DNA of 64,000 nucleotides, from contig NQMI01000052.1 in NCBI GenBank assembly GCA_002270565.1, positions 216,035-280,034 of the forward strand. The letters are read 5' to 3'. Positions 56,670 through 64,000 of this stretch are shown piece by piece (positions within the stretch are counted from its first letter, which is position 1; the number at the start of each line of letters is the position of its first letter). This DNA is from Stenocarpella maydis (taxonomy: Eukaryota; Ascomycota; Sordariomycetes; Diaporthales; Diaporthaceae). The position numbers were made by a program, and so were the translations under genes. Below the pieces are notes generated by a model. The model had not been told where the DNA came from, searched no databases, and worked only from the letters and a program-made list of their open reading frames with translations.

Positions 56670-58256
56670 TCTTGACTCCACAGAAGGATTGCCGCGTTGA
56701 AGCATGTTTACATCCCGATATAGGAGGTTGAATAAACCATTTATATTCTTTGAGTTCCTTCCTGGAAGCGGAAACAGAAAAAGTTGCCATTAGACCATGC
56801 AGCAAGCCAGTCAGTGTTGGGACACAGCCCACCATTTATACTAAAATTTTATCTTAGGCTGTACTAGTTAGCGCTGCCGGCGTCAAGCCGATGAATTTGC
56901 AGTCACGTCTAGCCATCAGCTAGGTAGGTAGTTCGACTCCGATTAGGAGCCGTGAACTTGAAACATGGATTGAGAAGCGAACTTATCTAGGGCCATCTAA
57001 TTACGAAATAACTCTGTGCACTTACTTCTGCTTATCATCGGCTTTCAAGTTGTGTTTATTATCTGATGCTGGTTGTTTGAGCGTTTACGACTACAGGTTT
57101 GGCATCCGGCGCATCACGTTTTCCTGAGAGAATAGCCTCCGTGGGTTTTGCAAATACTGCGGTCTACTAACATCGTCGACCAGGATTCCGGCCGGGCCCC
57201 TATTCCGACCGCCTTTCCCACACAAACTCAAACATTTTAACAAGCTATAATAAATCTAAATAAAATCTCTAAAAACTCTAACCCTTTATATGCATATAAT
57301 ATTTTACTTATAATATGAGGAAAATTTTTATTTCGTAATATTTCTAAATATAGTAATTTTAAAAGAATTTTTAATATAGCTTTTATAAAATGTTAAGGAT
57401 TCTTAATATTTTCTATAGGAATACTAACATTTAATAGAAGTTACTTATTTAAGAATATCTTTTTCACAGAATTAAATAGAAGTCTAGTTTCTTTAATAAT
57501 ATTTATTTCAATATATTATTATAAATGTATTATACACCCAGACCACCCGGGCCACGCAGACTGCAGCCATACCAGACCATGCCTTCATTCGAACTGTGCT
57601 GCAGCTACGTCCGGTACAAACTCTATGACCACTGACTGGCCATTCTTTATCACGGCAGTCCTGCAGTATATCGTGTATTTTGGCGATCCATCCGCTGACC
57701 ACTTCCTTCATGAGGTCGTTGAAACCCTTCTGGGCACTCAATCCTTTCAGTGATTCCTCAAGCTTTTCGCTTCACGTATTCCTTGCGTGCCCTCCACGCT
57801 TTTTTAATCTGGCTGGTGATGAAGTTTAGCCTCTAAGGGCAATCAAATAGGCTTTTGATGGTGTGTTCGGCTTTCCATTTTCTGGTGATGTTGTTGTCTC
57901 GCCGTCCGCCATGCCCTGAATCGTTGTCTTATTCAAGGATAATAACCTTTACTCGAGTGTCCGCCATGCGACCATGGGATCTATATGATAGATCAATAAA
58001 GCCGTGGGGCCCTGCGCCGTACGGCTGTATCACCCCCCCCCCCGGTTTCTTAACCCTGATGTAACAGGCTTTGAAGGCTGTATTAAGCCACACGATGATA
58101 TTTTCAACTTTTCTTCTTGTTTTTGGCTATGTAGACCTCGACATAGCCGACCCACATTAAGCTCTGCTGTAATATTTCCAGCATTTAAAACTATGCCTGT
58201 GATGCGGGGGATAGATGTAGTGCATTCATCGCTCCGAGCAACCCATACAACTGTAT
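56670..58256. other. Mixed intergenic region with AT-rich tract
   Basis: 57225-57530 is an abrupt AT-rich tract between ordinary sequence, probably a short mutated insertion. A minus-strand stretch at 57508-57741 (LSAQKGFNDLMKEVVSGWI) and a short ATG frame near 57915-57830 look like decayed coding sequence of unknown family. A C9 run lies near 58032. Confidence 0.4.
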
Positions 58257-60218
58257 TCAGCTCAGGAATCTTGTCTCAGAGGTCTTGCCTTCGCTCTTCG
58301 TGACTAATATCTCAACAACACTGATGCGAAGGATATGATCACCAGTTCTCCCCTGTTGCCTGTCCTCCTGGGGGACAGGCGTCGTGCCCCAGGAAACATT
58401 CAGACAGCCGCCCAAGCTATCAAGCGCGAAACGCACACTGTACTCATCGCCGCCGACATCCATCGGCGGTACCTCCCCAGGGGCCCCGGGCGTCACACCC
58501 ACGCCCGCCACGAGTCTCTGAATGCTCTCGGCGTCGCTCTCTCTCGGGCAAGGGAACAGGCGGCATAGCATTGACTTCAGCGAGGACCAGTAGCCAAATG
58601 AAAGCACGGCCCCGCCAGACTTCAGCCGCCGCGGGCCGGCTATCTCGTAGCCTAGCAGCAGGAGGAAAGCCCCGAGCTCCGTGTCGATGTGGAGGGAAAC
58701 CATGCCGTCCTTGGGTGGCAGGGTAAACCTCGCATCTCCGCGCGGCTGTGCACAAGTTTCAGGCGCGGGGGCCGAGAGGTGGTGGGAGAGATGGACCTGG
58801 CGGCTGCTCGCGCGGGCGACGTACGGGAACTCGTAGAGCGACACGAGGCAGCCGCCCTGCCCGGTTGGCTGCGTTGGGTAGAGGCCGAGGAGCCTCCACG
58901 GGGGCCTGCCATCGGCCTCCTGTGGCGCCTTCAGGGAGATGGGGACCGGCCACAGGTGGTCGTTGGCCGGGGACGACCTGGCGATGAGCGTCCTGGCCGT
59001 CGTGGCCTCATGGAGAAGGGCTGTCGAGACAAGCCTGGGCGTGCACCAGATGGGCCGGATGAAGTTCCCGTCGGCGTGCCACTCGCGGTGAGACTCTGTC
59101 GCCCGGGTGGACACGAGGGGCACGGCGACGAGGCTGACCTTTTGGTCGGAATCGGACTCGACGCCGCAGTGGAGGATGAGGTAAGAGATGTTGCCAAACA
59201 TCCGGTCTCGTACTATAGGAAGGTCGACCACTAACCCCTGTTGTGACAGATGGAATGAGGGGCGCTTGATGTCGACGAGGTCCATAGTCACGATTTCTGA
59301 GCAGTGCTCGAAATACTCCGGGGCTGGAGCCAGAATGCTAGACGCCTCTGATGAGTTCCATACCCTCCCCAGTCCCCAGGCAAAGAGGGATGTGTCGTCT
59401 GTCACCTTCATGATCTCCTCCTGCAGTCTCTTGAAAGCGTGCAGGCCCTCTCCGTACAGCATCGGGATGTGGATGTCGAAAATCCCTAGCAGGCAATATG
59501 CCAGGTCCTCGGGCCTCGTCGTGCGCCTGCGTGCGGCCCAAGACATCCTCTCCGCCACGCTGGCGCGGGAAAGACACTGGTAGACAGACAGGCCAGAAGA
59601 CATGGGGGCCCCGATGATGTACTGAGAATTGATTCCAGTTACTTTCTGGATGATCGCGGACATCCCTGACTTTACGCCAATAGAGCGCCATAACTTGTCG
59701 AAGAACTCCAAGCGCGACGGTGCAAGGAGCTCTTGCAGCGTCCATCCGCGCGTATGCCACTTCGACCTCTGAAACTCGGAGCCTGCCTCCTCAGCACCCT
59801 CTGGCGACGAGACATCCGAGAGGTAGGCAAAACACACGGCGGCATTCTCGTACCATCGAAACATGGAGTTGATAGACTCTTGCAGCTCGGCGCTGCTGGA
59901 CTTGTCGATGCAGAAGGTATCTATCCACAGGTACGAGTAGCCATATTTTGAGGTCTTGTCGACTGCCCCGTCAATCTTGGCCCAGCCGGGACGCTTTGAC
60001 TCGGGGAGCGTGTCCCTCGCGGTCTGGATCTCATCAGGTGAGGGCGACGAGGGTGAAGAGGACGACCCTAGGTGCCGCTGAAGTTCCTTGAAATCCTCGA
60101 ATGATATCTCCTGGTCTTCATTTCCCCAAGTGTGTGACAAGATTGCATACCCCCCAGGCACAGATTGCTCGTCGTCGTAACTTTCCAGCCTCTGTGTCTT
60201 GGCGTTCAAGAGGCGCAT
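58257..60218 (-). CDS. HET-domain protein (heterokaryon incompatibility-type)
   Basis: Single exon, 653 aa from ATG 60218, the usual family start (MRLLNAKTQRLESY); an open extension upstream to 60395 lacks an ATG. The HET domain shows YAILSHTWG (24-32), YLWIDTFCID (96-105) near a predicted Cys-containing core, and W-x-x-RGWTLQELLAP (154-167), followed by EFFDKLW and SVAERMSWAARRRTTRPEDLAYCLLGIFDI, the conserved region after HET in this large family. The C-terminal 350 residues are divergent, with no NACHT, ankyrin or WD repeat seen. HET proteins act in non-self recognition and cell death after hyphal fusion; whether this one is an incompatibility gene cannot be told from sequence. It is followed by METTL25-like on the same strand upstream. 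Confidence 0.92.
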   Translation of the reverse strand: MRLLNAKTQRLESYDDEQSVPGGYAILSHTWGNEDQEISFEDFKELQRHLGSSSSPSSPSPDEIQTARDTLPESKRPGWAKIDGAVDKTSKYGYSYLWIDTFCIDKSSSAELQESINSMFRWYENAAVCFAYLSDVSSPEGAEEAGSEFQRSKWHTRGWTLQELLAPSRLEFFDKLWRSIGVKSGMSAIIQKVTGINSQYIIGAPMSSGLSVYQCLSRASVAERMSWAARRRTTRPEDLAYCLLGIFDIHIPMLYGEGLHAFKRLQEEIMKVTDDTSLFAWGLGRVWNSSEASSILAPAPEYFEHCSEIVTMDLVDIKRPSFHLSQQGLVVDLPIVRDRMFGNISYLILHCGVESDSDQKVSLVAVPLVSTRATESHREWHADGNFIRPIWCTPRLVSTALLHEATTARTLIARSSPANDHLWPVPISLKAPQEADGRPPWRLLGLYPTQPTGQGGCLVSLYEFPYVARASSRQVHLSHHLSAPAPETCAQPRGDARFTLPPKDGMVSLHIDTELGAFLLLLGYEIAGPRRLKSGGAVLSFGYWSSLKSMLCRLFPCPRESDAESIQRLVAGVGVTPGAPGEVPPMDVGGDEYSVRFALDSLGGCLNVSWGTTPVPQEDRQQGRTGDHILRISVVEILVTKSEGKTSETRFLS

Positions 60219-60652
60219 AATTTCTGCACCTAAGTCAATCTCGCCGTTCCTTGATTGGCAATAGTCTCCAGCGACTTTTACTTGGATGTGTATGAACCAG
60301 ACCCGAAGATTGGCCTTGGATACCAAGGAGGAGGACTCAAGCCTTGCTGCGGCTGTCAGCACTCCAAGATTCTTACTCGCCAGACCACGTGACACAGGCG
60401 CTTGACTTCAAACCAGTGATTCCTGTCACCCCCGGCACTTGCCTGTGGACTCCATCAGCATGTCAGTCAGTCGCTCGCTCATCAAATGCGGTAGTCCAAC
60501 TCTATCGAGTAAGCCGCAAGGACAGGCTTTGGCAGTGTGGCTGGATAATGAGAGAGCAACCAAATTAATAAAAAGAAATTCTGATCTCTTTCTATCACTG
60601 TAAATGCAATAGAGGTTGCACCGGTTCCGGGCCGTTGAAGGCAGTACGCTCA
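60219..60652. other. Spacer between two minus-strand genes
   Basis: Probable HET promoter region and METTL25-like 3' end. Nothing else recognised. Confidence 0.5.
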
Positions 60653-62074
60653 TTAGGAGATGACAGACGATGCGCTTACTAGTGTCAAGACCTTGGCATC
60701 GACATTCGGAAACTCGTGCGGCTTTTCGGCCACCATCATCAGGTTTCTCGGTGAGATTTTGTACTCAAAGATGGGAACAATGTCAACGCCCTGAGCTCCG
60801 TGCTCGACGAGGAACCAGTAACGATCAAGGGCAATGACTGTCTCGATTGCTTTGCAGCACAGCACGCTCATTGTCCACAGGATGGACACCCTGCCCTCAT
60901 GGCTAGCGTACTGAGTTTCGTACTCGGTGATCTCCGCCGTCAATATCGCATTTTGTTCGACCCTGAGGCACTTCATCGCACGCCTCGTGAAGCTCTGAAA
61001 GTCGGCCAGGTCGCTCTTCCTAATGCCCCAATTCGACCGGTCGTCAATCTGGATCCCCTTGTCATGAAACATCTTTTCCAGCAAACATCGGTAGAACTGC
61101 TTTCTGGAATGAGTTGACTTGGGCCTTGTCAAATCAGTCCTCGCCCAGTTGTTCGGTGCCTGGCAGCCCGCCATCAGCGCCGTTGGCGTCAGTGTCACGC
61201 CCCGCTTCCGGAGCCGCTCACTGATGGGGAAGCCATCCGGGTAGGTCTCCGAGCGCATCGTGATATGGTTGTAGCAGCACCCGACGCCTGCCAGGTGGGT
61301 AATAGAGGAGCTGGTGACGAAGTATCTAAGCATGTGCTCGGACAGACTTCCGCAGGCGTGAAGACCCACGAGCAAGCACTTCTGCCCGTTTGCCCAGGCA
61401 TCTATCTCCGAGGCCAATGTCATGGACCCGTCAATGTATCGAATAAGATGTTGGATCCTCTTTTCTGTGATACCGAGAGACGTGGCAAAGGCTTTAGATC
61501 CAGCGACCTGGGACTCACTGCCGTCGATGGCCAGGACACGGAGGGAGGGGAATAGGTACGCAAGCGTGTTGGAGAGGTAGCCCCGCCCAGAGCCCATATC
61601 GATGACGTGAGTGATGCCCCTCGCTTGGCAAATGGAATAAATGTAAGGCGCCGCGACAGAGACCTCGTTGAGTTTCTTTGTCTCCATGCGGCCGGCGAGG
61701 ACTTCCGGAAGTGCCAGGGCCGGGCCTTTGCGCCGAACCCGAGGCAAGGAGACTGAATGTAGCGCCCTCAGCCACGACTCGAGGGACCTCGGCCGGCTCA
61801 GAGCGCCCTCGTGGGGGCCATCCGACTGGCGTGTGCGCTCGTCTTCGTCGATGCTGTCGATCATCTCCCGCTGTGCGATTCGAGAATCCGGAAGCGAGTC
61901 CCAATAACTGGTCCACTCTGCCGGCAGCTTTCCCCAGGCATCTTTGATGAAGGCATCGTTGACGTGGACGCCGCCTGTGATCTGCCGCACCAGTGGGGTC
62001 TGGATGAAATCGGCAAGGTCATCGGTCAACTGGTCGAGGCTGTCATAGGACCGAGGCAGAACGGGTGACTGCAT
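60653..62074 (-). CDS. METTL25/RRNAD1-type methyltransferase-like protein
   Basis: Single exon, 473 aa. Motifs occur in order: GRMETKKLNEV (128-138), VIDMGSGRGYLS (157-168, the SAM-binding motif I), VLAIDGSESQV (180-190, motif II acid), LLVGLHACGSLS (234-245), and AGVGCCYNH (262-270). This MKxKKxxEV, GxGxGxxS, GLHxCGxL, GCCY set defines the METTL25/RRNAD1 family; the animal member METTL25B methylates arginine in a ribosomal protein, so a protein or ribosome-linked methyltransferase role is plausible but not shown here. Start at 62074 fits the N-terminal DLTDDLADFI region. Conserved housekeeping-type gene adjoining the nested transposons. Confidence 0.88.
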   Translation of the reverse strand: MQSPVLPRSYDSLDQLTDDLADFIQTPLVRQITGGVHVNDAFIKDAWGKLPAEWTSYWDSLPDSRIAQREMIDSIDEDERTRQSDGPHEGALSRPRSLESWLRALHSVSLPRVRRKGPALALPEVLAGRMETKKLNEVSVAAPYIYSICQARGITHVIDMGSGRGYLSNTLAYLFPSLRVLAIDGSESQVAGSKAFATSLGITEKRIQHLIRYIDGSMTLASEIDAWANGQKCLLVGLHACGSLSEHMLRYFVTSSSITHLAGVGCCYNHITMRSETYPDGFPISERLRKRGVTLTPTALMAGCQAPNNWARTDLTRPKSTHSRKQFYRCLLEKMFHDKGIQIDDRSNWGIRKSDLADFQSFTRRAMKCLRVEQNAILTAEITEYETQYASHEGRVSILWTMSVLCCKAIETVIALDRYWFLVEHGAQGVDIVPIFEYKISPRNLMMVAEKPHEFPNVDAKVLTLVSASSVIS

Positions 62075-62778
62075 CGTCCGCCACGTGCTGGAAACCTGGG
62101 GAGGGCAAAGAGGATATTAGGGGAAACATGAGGTAGCTCAACACTGATACGCCGTTTGGATATTGCCGGATGCATCTGTTATGCAGCAGTACGACGTGCA
62201 GTTGTTGTTTATCCGCTTGTCGACGAAGATTTTCGTCTCGTTGGCCTTAGACCCTAACCCTGTTAAAATATCTCCAGCATCAAGGAGAGGCAGTGATGGC
62301 GGATGGGGAGAGGCTTGGGGCTGCAATTGTGAACACTCTGACAGCCGGACAAGTTGTCACAAAATGGGAAAATTAAGTTTGAGATCGGAGATTCGCACCC
62401 CCAAAAACGGAGGGCGCACCCCCTAATTCGCTAACTAAGCGGCTGCAACCAATCAGAGCCCGCCATTTAATATCACCTGATAACCCACACCAGTGCTTTT
62501 TGCAGGCATATTCACAATACCCTACAGAACCTCCATTACCCGCAATATTAATTCAACAACCCTATACTAATGCTTTATTAAATCAATTTATCTTCATACA
62601 GATTAATCAATCTAGCATCATCATCATCATTTAGTCGCTTAGATTTTAATTTTTTATAATTATAGCGATAGTATAGGTCCCAGACTACTCGGGTCTTAAG
62701 GCGCAGTAGCAGACTAACTGTTATAATTGGAACGCTAATATCACAGCTACAAACTATTACTAACTAGTACTTTCCAAC
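62075..62778. other. Boundary between gene island and transposon
   Basis: Ordinary sequence to about 62440, then AT-rich. A pair of ACCCCC-type motifs at 62396-62424 sits near the transition and might mark the end of the MULE, but this is only a guess. Confidence 0.35.
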
Positions 62779-63588
62779 CCTATTGCCTTCCTCAAACTTT
62801 TCCATAATGAATATAACACCTATAAGGATCTTAAGGCTAACTTAGATAAATCTATAAAATCTACTGGATTTCAGATAGTAGTTATAAGATTAAAGACTAA
62901 TAAAATTATATTACCATATACTTAAAGTGCTAAGCAATCTTTTACTACCATAAAAAATAATACTATAATAATTAAAACTAACTATAGATGGCAAGTAACT
63001 GCTTATATAATGAAGTAGATATTAAATAAGTAAAAGCTTATTATTTATAAGGGCTAGCATACCTATTATGGTCCTCAAGAAGTCCCTAAGGCTAAGCATA
63101 GCTAGGTGAAGCTATCAGAAGCACATTACAACTTTCTTTCTTGCACTATATAAGACCCCTCTCTTACTAAGCTAAAGAAACTTAAGGTAGCGCTTTATTA
63201 AGAGTACCCAAATGTATAGTTGGAACCCAATATAATGAAGGACTGGCTAGCGGGCTTCTATAAGAAGCAGCAGGGTATCTATATGCCTACCCAAGCAATA
63301 TTAGACCTGCTTGAGAAGGAGGGCTGCTGGTATTATTGGATTGCTAATAAAGAGGGCAATGTTACGGGCATCCTCTAGGCCACTTAAGAGCAGGTTAGGT
63401 GGATTGGAGAGCAATAATTCTTATATAATCTCTTACTTAATTGTATATATTCAACCAATAATAAGAAGATGCCCTTCTTTTAGAGCATAATAGTAACCTA
63501 TATAATAAAGAATCTTCTGCTATTCTAAGGCATTATTAATAATAAATAAAAGAATAGCTTTAGATAGCTTCTCAAGTAAGTTAATAAG
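62779..63588 (+). pseudogene. Mutator-like (MULE, Hop-type) transposase, RIP-mutated
   Basis: One continuous frame of 270 codons has no frameshift but many stops. In order: YNTYKDLKANLDKSIKSTGF and IVVIRLKTNK (FAR1-like start), MKDWLAGFYKKQQG, PTQAILDLLEKEGCWYYWI then NKEGNVTGIL, and FLYNLLLNCIYSTNNKKMPF. This matches fungal Hop/MULE transposases (TPIQALLxxLEExxWFYxY, then LLLDCTYKTNxxKMPLLNIVGVT). The first catalytic Asp codon (63439-63441) reads AAT, a G-to-A change. The frame is cut at 63588 by an LTR. Confidence 0.75.
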
Positions 63589-63905
63589 TGTTATAGGCCA
63601 ACACGCATTGGCGGCTGACTACCGCAGAAGACAACCCCGCAGGTCGGAAAATGGCCCCCAAAAGGAGTGCTCCACCTGATCCAATCAGTAACGCCACCTT
63701 ATCAGGGTTAGGGTCAAGGACCCACCAGAATCAATAGAATCTATATCAATTCCATCAAGCAGCACCCAGTCAACAGCATCACCATCAATTTCATCAAGCC
63801 ACTAAAGAGTCGAAATATATATACGGACATAGTTATCACCACAATAGATAGTTTTCATAGAATAGACTCTTTAATCATTAATCTAAGTATTCAATCCCAG
63901 TATTC
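63589..63905 (+). mobile_element. LTR family B, copy 5, interrupted
   Basis: Begins TGTTATAGGCC directly after the MULE frame and aligns with 25328 onward (ACCGCAGAAGACAACCC, GCGCCACC-like segment, CCTTATCAGGGTTAGGG). It stops at 63905, where an LTR A begins, about 130 bp short of its end as judged from copy 4. Confidence 0.75.
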
Positions 63906-64000
63906 TGATGAATATGTGCTATAAAATAGCATTCAGTTCAGCGTGTGTTTCGGCAGGGTCGCAGTGTAGTGCTCTGAGGCGAATTCGGACAATTGATAAT
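63906..64000 (-). mobile_element. LTR family A, copy 4, cut by window edge
   Basis: First 95 bp of the family (TGATGAATATGTGC...AATTGATAAT), identical in layout to 31291-31385. It interrupts the family B LTR. Confidence 0.85.

Overview
The window looks like a piece of a filamentous ascomycete chromosome, most likely a Sordariomycete. Supporting signs are short introns of about 60-280 bp with GT...AG ends (one carries a TACTAAC branch site), a HET-domain gene, fungal GH29 and GH16-CBM18 enzymes, a PBP1/ataxin-2 orthologue, and two-compartment base composition. Gene-bearing islands of ordinary composition alternate with very AT-rich blocks full of transposon remains whose stop codons and G-to-A/C-to-T changes look like repeat-induced point mutation (RIP).

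Layout. 1-7.5 kb: AT-rich block with two LTR families, a decayed gypsy gag and a dimeric tandem repeat. 7.9-8.2 kb: relic of a membrane-protein N-terminus. 9.1-11.9 kb: secreted alpha-L-fucosidase (GH29, three exons). 15.7-17.4 kb: a small Cys-containing protein and a DUF829/TMEM53 hydrolase-like gene. 18.0-18.6 kb: short AT-rich insert with an inverted repeat. 21.2-22.5 kb: broken Nudix gene with a 310-bp insertion between near-identical 10-bp repeats. 22.9-32.3 kb: large transposon graveyard with a solo LTR and intact target duplication, two Fot1/pogo relics, a TE-associated coiled-coil ORF, an inverted-repeat element, two assembly gaps' worth of missing sequence overall (one here), and a perfect 28-copy 12-bp minisatellite. 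32.5-33.8 kb: FAD monooxygenase directly beside the graveyard. 38.4-42.5 kb: six-exon PBP1 gene. 43.6-43.9 kb: Tc1/mariner scrap. 44.5-45.5 kb: short-chain dehydrogenase. 47.9-49.3 kb: zinc-type alcohol dehydrogenase with one frameshift. 50.1-51.4 kb: secreted GH16 glucanase with CBM18. 51.9-56.6 kb: three related minus-strand genes of a fungal F-box-like family, two of them broken. 58.3-60.2 kb: HET-domain gene. 60.7-62.1 kb: METTL25-like methyltransferase. 62.8-64 kb: nested transposons (LTR A inside LTR B inside a RIP-mutated MULE).

The genes do not form an operon-like pathway or an obvious biosynthetic cluster. Housekeeping genes (PBP1, METTL25-like) sit among secreted carbohydrate-active enzymes, single oxidoreductases, a HET gene and decaying accessory genes, as expected for accessory regions next to repeat blocks. 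I did not find convincing evidence of a new multi-gene system. The most informative items are the clean insertion in the Nudix relic, the nested and RIP-inactivated transposases, the one-stop F-box-like pseudogene beside an intact relative, and a PBP1 terminal intron whose retention would replace the C-terminus.
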